From contig CALJEK010000013.1 of the NCBI GenBank assembly GCA_938074445.1, positions 1 through 39,239 on the forward strand: DNA of 39,239 nt, in the 5' to 3' direction. Shown one piece after another: positions 8,151 to 15,791 of this stretch. Both the position numbers and the translations under genes were made by a program. A model generated the notes under the pieces. It ran no database searches. It was not told the DNA's origin and saw only the letters and a program-made list of their open reading frames with translations. Position 1 is the first letter of the stretch, and the number at the start of each line of letters is the position of its first letter. This DNA comes from Candidatus Kryptoniota bacterium. Lineage in GTDB: Bacteria > Bacteroidota > Ignavibacteria > Kryptoniales > Kryptoniaceae.

Positions 8151-9230
8151 ATGCATGTTGGTCTTGTGTTTAACTTGAAGAAGGAGAAAACAGATGATTC
8201 GAATGGGGACGATTCGTTTAGTAGTGTTAAGTTCTTAAATAAGTTAAATACTAAAAAAGAAAAAATCGCCTTCGACGACACCTACGCCGAGTGGGACACG
8301 TGGGAGACAATAAACGCGGTTAAACTTGCCCTTGAAGAAAATCACATCGTCACTTTAATAGAGGCTGATGAAGATGCATTTGAAAAATTGAGAAAAACTA
8401 GGCCCGACATCGTTTTTAACATTGCGGAGGGGTTTTACGGGGCAAGTAGAGAAGCTCAAATCCCTGCAATACTTGAAATGTTGAATATACCTTATACCGG
8501 AAGCGATCCGCTAACGCTTGCTATTTGTCTTGATAAAGCGCGGACAAAAGAAATTTTATCTTACTATAAAATTCCCACCGCTAAATTCTTTGTCGTTGAA
8601 AACCTTGATGAATTTGAGGGAAGTTTTGATCTTGAGTTCCCCTTGATAGTTAAACCGCTTCACGAAGGCTCAAGTAAAGGAATTTTTAATTCATCTGTAG
8701 TTGAAAATAAGAGAGAGTTGTTTTTTGAGATAGAGAGAATTTTGGTTTCATACAATGAACCAGCCTTAATTGAAGAGTTTTTACCCGGTAGAGAGTTTAC
8801 AGTTGCAATTCTCGGAAACGGTAAAGATGCTAAGGTTCTGCCGATAATCGAAGTTAATTTTGATTCCCTCCCCTCTGGGGCAAAACCAATTTATTCCTTT
8901 GAAGCTAAATGGGTCTGGGATACACCTGAAAAACCACTTGATATCTTCAAATGCCCTGCTGAAATAGATGACAAACTTAAAGAAGCAATAGAGAAAGTAG
9001 CACTTTCGACATTTAAGGTTTTACGATGCAGGGATTGGTGCAGGATAGATATACGGCTTGATAAAAACGGAATTCCAAATGTACTTGAGGTCAATCCATT
9101 GCCCGGCATCCTTCCAAACCCTGAGGATAATTCTTGCTTTCCAAAAGCAGCACGTGCAGCGGGGTTAACCTATAACCAAATGATAAATGAGGTTCTAAAC
9201 GCAGCCTTAAAAAGATATGGGATGATGTAA
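8151..9230 (+). CDS. D-Ala-D-Ala ligase-like ATP-grasp enzyme (first paralogue)
   Basis: A 359-residue ATP-grasp ligase related to D-alanine-D-alanine ligase. Visible marks are IPYTGSDPLTLAICLDKARTK (residues 113-133), the ATP-binding lysine in FPLIVKP (163-169), the glycine-rich loop EGSSKGI (172-178), and the metal-binding end CRIDIRLDKNG...VLEVNPLPGI (297-320). Enzymes of this family join a carboxylate, activated as acyl-phosphate, to an amine. The true Ddl N-terminal motifs (an HGxxGEDG loop and the Glu-Ser substrate-end residues) are not present: here the corresponding stretch reads AEGFYGASREAQIPA. The natural substrate is therefore probably not D-Ala plus D-Ala. The gene opens an operon with a second paralogue, a GNAT enzyme and a lysine-aminomutase-like enzyme, which suggests an amino-acid ligase in a small-molecule pathway (inference). 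No signal peptide; cytoplasmic. Confidence 0.85.
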   Translation: MHVGLVFNLKKEKTDDSNGDDSFSSVKFLNKLNTKKEKIAFDDTYAEWDTWETINAVKLALEENHIVTLIEADEDAFEKLRKTRPDIVFNIAEGFYGASREAQIPAILEMLNIPYTGSDPLTLAICLDKARTKEILSYYKIPTAKFFVVENLDEFEGSFDLEFPLIVKPLHEGSSKGIFNSSVVENKRELFFEIERILVSYNEPALIEEFLPGREFTVAILGNGKDAKVLPIIEVNFDSLPSGAKPIYSFEAKWVWDTPEKPLDIFKCPAEIDDKLKEAIEKVALSTFKVLRCRDWCRIDIRLDKNGIPNVLEVNPLPGILPNPEDNSCFPKAARAAGLTYNQMINEVLNAALKRYGMM

Positions 9231-9277
9231 GAAAATGATTGACAATCAATCGTTAAAATAAAAATAATGCCATCTCT

Positions 9278-10312
9278 ATGTCTAAAGGTTTGGAAATAAC
9301 GGTTATATATAACGACCCTATGATGATTGAGCCAAAACCTGAAATTATAGACGCATCGATTACAGAAGTTCGAGATGAAATTGAGTTTATCGTCAATTCA
9401 CTTGAAGATGCTGGGTTTAAAGTTAAAGTTTTGCCAGTTTATAACTCACGGCGGTTTATATCTGATTTATTGGAGTTGAAAACGGACCTAATATATAATT
9501 TTTGTGAAATGGTTGAGCTCGATTCAATAGAGGAGGTCTTTGCAGCTGGGCTATACGAACTTTTGAGAATTCCGTATACAGGTGCTCCACCTATGACACT
9601 TGGGCTTTGTCTTGATAAGGCTAAAACAAAAATCATCCTTTCGCATTATAACATCTTGACCCCTAAATTTGAGATATTTAAAGAACCATTGGATGGTTAC
9701 GCAAAAGTTAATTTAAATTTTCCGCTGATCGTTAAGCCCGTTCGTGAGGATGCAAGCGCTGGTATAACTAAGGAGTCGGTTGTTTATGAAGTGAAGGAGC
9801 TTGAAGAACGAATTGAGTTTATATTAAAATCGTTTAAACAACCAGCTATTGTTGAGGAATTTATTGATGGAAGAGAGGTAAATGTTGCAATTTTAGGCAA
9901 TAATCCACCTGTCGTTCTGCCGATTTCTGAAATTGATTTTTCTAAATTGCCAGAAGGTTACCCCAAGATAGTAAGTTATGAAGCAAAGTGGGTTCCGAAT
10001 TCGGAGTACTATGAAAAGACAATACCTGTATGCCCAGCCCCGCTTGAGCCTGAACTTGAAAAAAGAATCAAAGAGATCGTTTTGTCCTGTTACAGAATAA
10101 CTGGTTGTAGGGATTACGCAAGGGTAGATATGAGAATTAGTAAAGATGGGACTCCATATGTTCTTGAAGTTAACCCAAACCCTGACCTTTCGCGTAATGC
10201 TGGATTTATGAGATCTGCTTCTGTTTACGGATTAACACCTTCGGAAACAATTGTAAAAATAGCCGAGATAGCACTTGAGAGAACCTATGCGAATAAGAGA
10301 GTTCAAAATTAA
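9278..10312 (+). CDS. D-Ala-D-Ala ligase-like ATP-grasp enzyme (second paralogue)
   Basis: A 344-residue tandem paralogue of the preceding gene. It shares the IPYTG..PxTLxxCLDKAxTKxIL block (98-121), the PLIVKP lysine strand (149-154), an AxVEEF.xGRE strand (190-200) and ARVDMR...VLEVNPNP (281-302). It differs at sites that matter. The glycine-rich loop is REDASAGI instead of HEGSSKGI, and the end motif is NPNPDLS instead of NPLPGIL. A SYEAKWVP segment is retained in both. The two enzymes therefore look specialised for different substrates or successive ligation steps rather than being redundant. A 47-base gap separates it from the first paralogue; it contains TTGACA but no well-spaced -10 element, so I treat it as operonic. 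The following gene overlaps its 3' end by 26 bases. Confidence 0.85.
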   Translation: MSKGLEITVIYNDPMMIEPKPEIIDASITEVRDEIEFIVNSLEDAGFKVKVLPVYNSRRFISDLLELKTDLIYNFCEMVELDSIEEVFAAGLYELLRIPYTGAPPMTLGLCLDKAKTKIILSHYNILTPKFEIFKEPLDGYAKVNLNFPLIVKPVREDASAGITKESVVYEVKELEERIEFILKSFKQPAIVEEFIDGREVNVAILGNNPPVVLPISEIDFSKLPEGYPKIVSYEAKWVPNSEYYEKTIPVCPAPLEPELEKRIKEIVLSCYRITGCRDYARVDMRISKDGTPYVLEVNPNPDLSRNAGFMRSASVYGLTPSETIVKIAEIALERTYANKRVQN

Positions 10313-10760
10313 AGATCGAGAGAAAATCATAAAAATTTTAAATGAAACGAATATGTTCACTGAGGAGGAAATAAATGTGGCAATTGAGTTGCTCGATGAG
10401 TTTTTGGCGAAGCGCGAGGAAAGTGGATATGAAATTTATAGCGCGGTCGATGATGAAGATGTTGTGGTTGGTTATATATGTTTTGGCAAAAGACCTCTGA
10501 CGCAAGGAACTTACGATGTTTACTGGATTGTGGTTGATCCATCTTTACAAGGCAACGGGATCGGAAAGAGATTGATGAAATTTGCCGAGCAAAAAATAAA
10601 GGAAAAGGGTGGTAATTTAATTCTTGTAGAGACATCTTCACAGGATAAATACTTAAAAACGAGATTGTTTTATAAGTCGTGCGGGTATGAAGAAACTGCC
10701 CGCATAAAAGATTTTTATAAAAAGGGAGATAACTTAGTAATTTTTGCAAAACATATTTAA
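10287..10760 (+). CDS. GNAT-family N-acetyltransferase
   Basis: A 157-residue single-domain GNAT enzyme that would transfer an acyl group from acyl-CoA to an amine. The acetyl-CoA-binding motif A is clear: VDPSLQGNGIGKRLMKFAEQ (about residues 87-106), preceded by the YWIVV beta strand and followed by VETSSQ and a FYKSCGYEE motif B. I chose the ATG at 10287, which gives the usual MRIREFKIKDR start, over an upstream TTG at 10275. It overlaps the 3' end of the ATP-grasp gene by 26 bases, so the two are translationally linked. Classical beta-lysine acetyltransferases (AblB) are longer, about 250-290 residues, so this is not a standard AblB. Its place directly before a lysine-aminomutase-like gene still makes an amino-acid or beta-amino-acid substrate reasonable. 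Confidence 0.85.
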   Translation: MRIREFKIKDREKIIKILNETNMFTEEEINVAIELLDEFLAKREESGYEIYSAVDDEDVVVGYICFGKRPLTQGTYDVYWIVVDPSLQGNGIGKRLMKFAEQKIKEKGGNLILVETSSQDKYLKTRLFYKSCGYEETARIKDFYKKGDNLVIFAKHI

Positions 10761-10775
10761 GGAGGAAAAACTCTT

Positions 10776-11903
10776 ATGGAGCTCTGGCAGGAGCTATTAA
10801 GAAAAAGTCTTGAAACCGCAGAAGATTTTGCGGAAGTATTTGGGGTGGATAAAGATTTAATGAGAAGGATAAGTGAAAAATACCCCGTAAGGATTAATCC
10901 TTATTATTTGAGCCTAATAAGATACAAGGGAGATCCGATATGGCTTCAATGTTTCCCAAGCCCAGAAGAGCTTGCTGATGAAGAAATGCCTGAGGATCCA
11001 CTTGATGAAGATGCGATGAGCCCTGTGCCAAGTATTACACATAGATACCCCGATAGGGTTCTCTTCCTTGTGACAAGTCAATGTTCTATGTATTGTAGAT
11101 TTTGTACGAGAAAGAGAAAAGTTGGGGATTCAAGCAAGATAAGCATGAAGTTTATCCAAGATGGAATTGAATATATAAGAAATCATCCCGAGGTGAGGGA
11201 TGTTATATTATCGGGTGGTGACCCTTTGATGCTTACAGATTATATGCTTGAGAAGATCATAAAAGCGCTCAGGGAAATTCCACATGTTGAGATAATAAGA
11301 ATAGGAACAAAGATGCCCTGTGTTCTCCCGCAAAGAATAACTGAAAATCTTTGCAATATGCTGAAGAAATACCACCCAATTTATGTTAACACTCACTTCA
11401 ATCATCCTTGGGAAATAACTCCAGAGAGCAAACGCGCTTGCGAAATGCTTGCTGATGCGGGGATTCCCGTTGGAAATCAAACTGTGCTTCTGCGCGGAGT
11501 TAATGACGATCCATATGTAATGCAAGAATTAATGAAGAAACTATTGGCGATAAGAGTTAGACCATATTATATCTATCAAGCAGATATAACCCGTGGCGCA
11601 AATCATTTCAGAACTTCAATAAGAACAGGGATTGAAATAATGGATAAACTGCGTGGGCACATCTCGGGGCTTGCTGTTCCTTATTATGTTATAGATGCAC
11701 CAGGTGGCGGTGGCAAGATACCAATTTTACCGCATTACGTCATAGCCCATAATGAGAGCGAAATTATCTTGAGAAACTTCAAATATGAAATCTATGTCTA
11801 TCCCGATGTGAAAGAGGATGAAGTTGAAGAAATAGTATACGAACCTAAGCCAAGTGCTGAGCCGAAGAAGATCATTGAGAGAAAGAAATGGCTTGTTGAG
11901 TAG
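10776..11903 (+). CDS. KamA-family radical SAM aminomutase, lysine 2,3-aminomutase-like
   Basis: A 375-residue radical SAM/PLP enzyme. The [4Fe-4S] motif is CSMYCRFC (Cys103, Cys107, Cys110), the SAM-binding LSGGDPL follows at 145-151, and the PLP lysine is Lys314 in DAPGGGGK. Asp270 (IYQADITRG) and Asp308 (VIDAPGGGG) match the two aspartates that bind the substrate side-chain amine in clostridial lysine 2,3-aminomutase. In glutamate 2,3-aminomutase these are Lys and Asn. Lysine (giving beta-lysine) is thus the best-supported substrate. It is shorter than the 416-residue clostridial enzyme and lacks the C-terminal CxCxxC zinc cysteines and their internal partner (NDDPYVM here). A strong ribosome site AAGGAGG (10759-10765) suggests high expression. 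It is the last gene before a strong terminator. An EpmB-like role in EF-P modification is an alternative, but no EpmA partner is seen. Confidence 0.88.
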   Translation: MELWQELLRKSLETAEDFAEVFGVDKDLMRRISEKYPVRINPYYLSLIRYKGDPIWLQCFPSPEELADEEMPEDPLDEDAMSPVPSITHRYPDRVLFLVTSQCSMYCRFCTRKRKVGDSSKISMKFIQDGIEYIRNHPEVRDVILSGGDPLMLTDYMLEKIIKALREIPHVEIIRIGTKMPCVLPQRITENLCNMLKKYHPIYVNTHFNHPWEITPESKRACEMLADAGIPVGNQTVLLRGVNDDPYVMQELMKKLLAIRVRPYYIYQADITRGANHFRTSIRTGIEIMDKLRGHISGLAVPYYVIDAPGGGGKIPILPHYVIAHNESEIILRNFKYEIYVYPDVKEDEVEEIVYEPKPSAEPKKIIERKKWLVE

Positions 11904-11940
11904 TTGATAAAATTTTGTTTTTCATAAGGCGTTCTTGGCA

Positions 11941-11975
11941 GGGCAGGGATTTATCCCTGCCTTTTTCATTTTTTT
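11941..11975 (+). terminator. Strong rho-independent terminator after the KamA operon
   Basis: An 8-bp perfect GC-rich stem, GGCAGGGA (11942-11949) with TCCCTGCC (11954-11961), closes a four-base loop (TTTA). It is followed at once by TTTTTCATTTTTTT. It lies 38 bases after the KamA stop codon. This is the clearest intrinsic terminator in the window and isolates the ATP-grasp/GNAT/KamA operon. The remaining gap to 12089 holds no supported feature. Confidence 0.88.
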
Positions 11976-12089
11976 GGAAATTTCTTATTTTAGCAATGAG
12001 GCAGTTCTTTTTAATTTTTAAATGGAACTCCATCAGATTTGGCTTGGTTAGGTTTTTAAAACAAAAAATTTATAACAGAGGTGTTTTCA

Positions 12090-12782
12090 ATGAAAGGGTT
12101 GATTTTAAGCGGGATAGCGCTTTTAATTTTTCTAAATTTGCTTCATGCGCAGGATAAAAAGGGCAAGCCTCCATCTATGAGAGATAGCATTATTGTTTAC
12201 GATTCCCCTTCGGATTTTAGACTTGTTGATACAGTTGGATTTAAGAAAGCATGGGGGATTGAACTTTCTGTGGCGAATAATGGTTTTGCGTTTGGGACAT
12301 TTTATAGGTATAACTTGAGAAACGTTTATTCCATTCAAACGAACATTAATTTTATGACTGCAAAGGATGAAAATGAGGTTGAGTATATAGACCCGTGGAC
12401 AGGTCAAACTTTCGTGCCTAACAAGGTTAATAGAATAATGGTCTTGCCTATTTCTCTATCGTTTCAATATCGTTTATTTAAAGATGCGCTCGCTGATAAT
12501 TTTAGACCTTTTCTCGCGATCGGTGCTGGACCAACTTTGATTTTTACAACTCCATACGAGAAAGAATTTTTCAGCAGTTTAAAATATGGAAGGACTCATT
12601 ATACAGTTAACTTTTATGTAAGTGTGGGAGCGTATATTGGTCTTGACCCGAGAACGATAAGTGGGTTGAGCGTGAGATATTACTTTATTCCTTATCCGAA
12701 AGGGATTGAATCACTTCGCAATAGACCGATTAAAGAATTTGGTGGGATAAATCTTACGCTGACTTTTGGTGTTAACTTTTAA
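12090..12782 (+). CDS. Predicted outer-membrane beta-barrel protein
   Basis: A 230-residue exported protein. Residues 1-20 form a signal peptide (MKGLILSGIALLIFLNLLHA) followed by a polar KKGKPP stretch. From about residue 45 the chain shows alternating amphipathic strands typical of small outer-membrane barrels: WGIELSVANNGFAFGTFYRYNL, YSIQTNINFMT, LPISLSFQYRLF, FRPFLAIGAGPTLIF, HYTVNFYVSVGAYIGL and a last strand INLTLTFGVNF ending in the C-terminal Phe common in such proteins. The ATG at 12090 has a ribosome site (AGAGGTG) and is preferred to the GTG nine bases upstream. It starts a new transcription unit after the terminator, although I could not find a convincing promoter. Function is unknown. 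Confidence 0.75.
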   Translation: MKGLILSGIALLIFLNLLHAQDKKGKPPSMRDSIIVYDSPSDFRLVDTVGFKKAWGIELSVANNGFAFGTFYRYNLRNVYSIQTNINFMTAKDENEVEYIDPWTGQTFVPNKVNRIMVLPISLSFQYRLFKDALADNFRPFLAIGAGPTLIFTTPYEKEFFSSLKYGRTHYTVNFYVSVGAYIGLDPRTISGLSVRYYFIPYPKGIESLRNRPIKEFGGINLTLTFGVNF

Positions 12783-12798
12783 ATAAACAAAAGTACGT

Positions 12799-13422
12799 AT
12801 GAGATACGCCGAGAGATTTTTATCTTGTATAGACAGGCGAAAGGCAGCAGAGTTTATATCAGTTATTTTCACACCTCAAATTGTAAGTTTCGTTTCTCTT
12901 CTTTTTATCTCCTTTTACCTTGAATCGGACATTAAAATGAAGTTTATCTCTGCTTTCACCACGATTTCTTTCACATCAGTTTTTCCGACGATGTTTGTTT
13001 ATTATTTAATTTACAGTGGTAAAGTGAACCATCCATTTATTCCAATTCGTGAGCAGAGAACTTTGCCATATCTTTTCGCCGTGTTAAGTTCACTTATTGG
13101 TTTTTTTATTTTGCTTTATTTTAAATCTCATTGGCTTATAATAGCTTCGCAGTGGTGTTACGCTTCGAACACCTTTTTAATTTTGTTGATAAATTTAAGA
13201 TGGAAGATAAGTGCTCATTCATCTGGGTTAGCTGGTCCTTTGACTGTCCTTGCATGGATATTTGGTTATAAAGCGATGCCTCTATTTTTATTAATTCCAC
13301 TTGTCGGGTGGTCGAGGTTATACTTGAAAGCGCACAGCTTCTGGCAGGTCATTGGTGGCGCGGTCTTCGGCATCGCTTCAACTTTCGTTCAAATTTATCT
13401 TTTTTCAAAGATATTCTCGTAA
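12799..13422 (+). CDS. PAP2-family membrane phosphatase-like protein
   Basis: A 207-residue polytopic inner-membrane protein with about six hydrophobic segments (for example 24-42, 56-72, 87-106, 109-127, 140-166 and 186-204). The three phosphatase regions of the PAP2 superfamily can be matched loosely: REQRTLP (motif 1), KISAHSSG (motif 2, with His in place of the usual PSGH order) and SRLYLKAHSFWQVIGG (motif 3, with Arg and His kept). In motif 3 the usual Asp is Gln, as also occurs in some bacterial PAP2 branches. A lipid-phosphate or isoprenoid-phosphate substrate is likely but not proven. It follows the barrel gene by 16 bases and is four bases before the polX start, so these genes form one operon. 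Confidence 0.75.
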   Translation: MRYAERFLSCIDRRKAAEFISVIFTPQIVSFVSLLFISFYLESDIKMKFISAFTTISFTSVFPTMFVYYLIYSGKVNHPFIPIREQRTLPYLFAVLSSLIGFFILLYFKSHWLIIASQWCYASNTFLILLINLRWKISAHSSGLAGPLTVLAWIFGYKAMPLFLLIPLVGWSRLYLKAHSFWQVIGGAVFGIASTFVQIYLFSKIFS

Positions 13423-13426
13423 GTTT

Positions 13427-15166
13427 ATGGCGGAGAAAATTACGGATAAAAAATTTGTTGCGGAAATTCTCGACGAAATTGCTGATATCCTCGAATTAAA
13501 GGGGGAAATTGAATTTAAGGTGATGGCATATAGGAAGGCGTCGAGGATTATTCGCGAAGTTAAGGGTGATTTGAGAGAGTTAGTTGACTCTGGTGAACTT
13601 GCAAAAATTAAAGGAATTGGTCCAAATCTTTTTGAAAAAATAAAAGAAATTGTAAACACAGGATATTCAAAATATCACGATGAGTTGAAAAAATCTATCC
13701 CCGAGGGATTATTCGAACTTCTTCAAGTTCGTGGGCTCGGTCCAAAAAGGATAAAGGCAATTTATGAAAAACTTGGAATCACGACGCTTGCGGAACTTGA
13801 ATATGCGTGCAGGGAAAATCGCCTTCTCAAGCTTGAAGGTTTTGGCAAAACTATACAGGAAAAAGTTTTAAAAGAAATAGAAAGGTTAAAGAAAAGCGCT
13901 GAATATCATCTTTTATCTTCTGCCTATGTAGTCGCGGGATTTGTTGATTCCTTTATTCGATCAAATCTTGACGTAATCGACTTTACAATCACAGGAAGCT
14001 GGAGGCGAAGAAGGGAGATCATAAGGGATATTGATGTTGTGATAAATGTTAAAGAGAAAGATTTTGACGGGATAAAAGAGATAATTCGTAAGAAATTTCC
14101 GAGTGAGAAAATTCTTTCTTTGGAGCATAATTTTATAAGTTTGCTTTCGGAATTTGGAATGCAGGTTGATTTTGTGCTTGCAGATGAGGATTATGCTTTT
14201 AAAGTTTTTTACACAACTGGGAGCAAGGAGTTTTTAAACGAGATTGGGAGATACTTTCTTAAATCGGGGTTTAGGTTGAATGGAGATGGAATATTTAAAA
14301 ATGGTGAGAAAATCAAATTTTCAAGAGAGGAACAAATTTTTAATGCTCTTGGGATAAGTTTTATACCGCCAGAGTTAAGGGAGGGGCTTGATGAACTTGA
14401 TCTTGCTTCAAGGGGAGAAATCCCTGAATTGTTAAGTGAAAAAGACATAGTTGGAATTTTTCATATCCATTCAACCTACAGCGATGGCTCAGATACACTT
14501 GAGGATATGATTGCGGAGTGTGAAAGGCTTGGGCTTAAATTCGTTGGGATCGCGGACCATAGCAAGTCAGCTTACTACGCAGGTGGTTTAACCGAAGATA
14601 GGCTTGAACAACAATGGAATGAGATAGACAATTTACAAAAAAAATTTAAGATAAAAATCCTGAAGGGAAGCGAGGTTGATATTCTTCCCGATGGCTCACT
14701 TGACTATTCAGATGAAATTTTAGCGAAGTTTGATTTCGTAATTGCTTCAATTCACAGCAAGTTTAAGATGACCGAGGAGGAAGCAACGCAGAGAATCATA
14801 AAGGCGATGCGCAATCCATATGTTACAATCATCGGACATCCGACAGGGCGACTTCTTCTTGGAAGAGAAGGTTATCCAGTTGATATGAAAAAAATAATTG
14901 ATGAAGCTTCAAAACTTGGTGTTGCAATTGAGTTTAATGCAAATCCACACAGGCTTGATATCGATTGGAGATTTATAAAATATGCCATAAATAAGGGTGT
15001 TAAGATAAGCATAAATCCAGATGCGCATGCGATCGGCGAAATTCATTACACATTTTTATCTCTTGGAACTGCAAGGAAAGGAATGCTGACAAAAGGTGAT
15101 GCTTTGAATGCAATGGGTGTTGATCAAGTTAGAAACTTTTTAAAAACACATCGTTTAAAAAAGTAA
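13427..15166 (+). CDS. polX: DNA polymerase/3'-5' exonuclease PolX
   Basis: A 579-residue two-part DNA repair enzyme. Residues 1-160 hold the 8-kDa-like region and helix-hairpin-helix motifs (IKGIGPNLFEKI at 61-72; VRGLGPKRIKAIYEKL at 101-116). The polymerase X nucleotidyl-transfer site is TGSWRRRREIIRDIDVVI (189-206), with Asp201 and Asp203, and the third catalytic Asp248 in MQVDFVLAD. From about 341 a PHP domain follows, with metal ligands in HIHSTYSDG (346-354), ADHSK, SEVDIL, ASIHSKF, GHPTGR and NPDAHA, which supplies the Mn-dependent 3'-5' exonuclease. This is the normal bacterial PolX architecture and length, with a role in base-excision repair or gap filling. An open frame extends 25 codons upstream inside the PAP2 gene, but MAEKITDKKF at 13427 is the natural start. 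Confidence 0.95.
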   Translation: MAEKITDKKFVAEILDEIADILELKGEIEFKVMAYRKASRIIREVKGDLRELVDSGELAKIKGIGPNLFEKIKEIVNTGYSKYHDELKKSIPEGLFELLQVRGLGPKRIKAIYEKLGITTLAELEYACRENRLLKLEGFGKTIQEKVLKEIERLKKSAEYHLLSSAYVVAGFVDSFIRSNLDVIDFTITGSWRRRREIIRDIDVVINVKEKDFDGIKEIIRKKFPSEKILSLEHNFISLLSEFGMQVDFVLADEDYAFKVFYTTGSKEFLNEIGRYFLKSGFRLNGDGIFKNGEKIKFSREEQIFNALGISFIPPELREGLDELDLASRGEIPELLSEKDIVGIFHIHSTYSDGSDTLEDMIAECERLGLKFVGIADHSKSAYYAGGLTEDRLEQQWNEIDNLQKKFKIKILKGSEVDILPDGSLDYSDEILAKFDFVIASIHSKFKMTEEEATQRIIKAMRNPYVTIIGHPTGRLLLGREGYPVDMKKIIDEASKLGVAIEFNANPHRLDIDWRFIKYAINKGVKISINPDAHAIGEIHYTFLSLGTARKGMLTKGDALNAMGVDQVRNFLKTHRLKK

Positions 15167-15167
15167 A

Positions 15168-15695
15168 ATGGTGGGGAGATTGGGCATTTTTCTTTTGATC
15201 TTCTGCTTGAGCTCTTTTTCACAGCAGAAAAATTTAAAACTTGATGTTCAACTGCTTAAAAATGCAACATATTACACAATTTTCGGGGACACAACTGTAA
15301 AACTTAAAAATGGTAGTTTTGTTTTTGAAAAAAGGGACGAGGAGGGTTTTCTTGTAAATTATCTTTCGGTTAAGTTGGATGAAGAGAAAATAGCAATGGG
15401 TGATGTCGATGGGGATGGCGATATTGATGCAGTTGTGATTTTGATGTGTTCGGGTGGTGGAAGTGGTAATTTTTACGAAGTTGCGGTTATATCAAATGAA
15501 AATGGCAAACCGAGATATTTGACTGGTAAATTGCTTGGGGATAGGATAAAGGTGAATTCTGTGAAGGTTCTCCGCGATGGTTCGATTCTTCTTGATATGG
15601 TTGTGCATGGTCCAGACGACCCTCAATGTTGCCCGACAGTTCGAGAGGTTCAACGCTATAAGATTTTTGGGGGAAAGCTTCAAATTATGGAATGA
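15168..15695 (+). CDS. Secreted protein of unknown function with acidic repeat and CCP motif
   Basis: A 175-residue protein with an N-terminal signal peptide (about residues 1-18, ending SSFSQQ) and no lipobox. The core contains DVDGDGDIDAVVIL (79-92), like the calcium-binding loop of FG-GAP/VCBS repeats. This is followed by CSGGGSGNFYEVAVI and HGPDDPQCCPTVREVQRY. The DPxCCP phrase combined with the preceding acidic loop resembles a group of small actinobacterial and Bacteroidota secreted or lipoproteins (LppP/LprE-like). That relationship is from memory and weak, so I leave it unnamed. The two adjacent cysteines and the earlier Cys could form a disulfide in the periplasm. It starts one base after the polX stop codon. 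Confidence 0.7.
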   Translation: MVGRLGIFLLIFCLSSFSQQKNLKLDVQLLKNATYYTIFGDTTVKLKNGSFVFEKRDEEGFLVNYLSVKLDEEKIAMGDVDGDGDIDAVVILMCSGGGSGNFYEVAVISNENGKPRYLTGKLLGDRIKVNSVKVLRDGSILLDMVVHGPDDPQCCPTVREVQRYKIFGGKLQIME

Positions 15696-15719
15696 TGAAT
15701 AGTTGTGTTGGGGGCTGAA

Positions 15720-15751
15720 TTTGGTTTTGTGAAGTTTTATTGTTAACTTTG
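15720..15751 (+). promoter_or_regulatory. Bacteroidota-type promoter of the panC operon
   Basis: TTTG (15720-15723), then 20 bases, then TAACTTTG (15744-15751). Both elements match the Bacteroidota vegetative promoter consensus (TTTG and TAnnTTTG) exactly, with the expected spacing. Transcription would start near 15757, about 35 bases before the panC ATG at 15792. It is the best promoter match in the window. Confidence 0.6.
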
Positions 15752-15791
15752 TGCTGAAACTGAAACAGCGGGACAAAAAAACTGTGGGATT

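Noticed and set aside
9239..9268. TTGACA between the two ATP-grasp genes as a separate promoter
   Set aside because: No good -10 element sits at a normal distance (9 or 18 bases to weak AT-rich hexamers), and the transcript would begin almost at the start codon.
10287..10760. The GNAT as AblB (beta-lysine acetyltransferase)
   Set aside because: It is about 100 residues shorter than the AblB family; only the gene context is suggestive.
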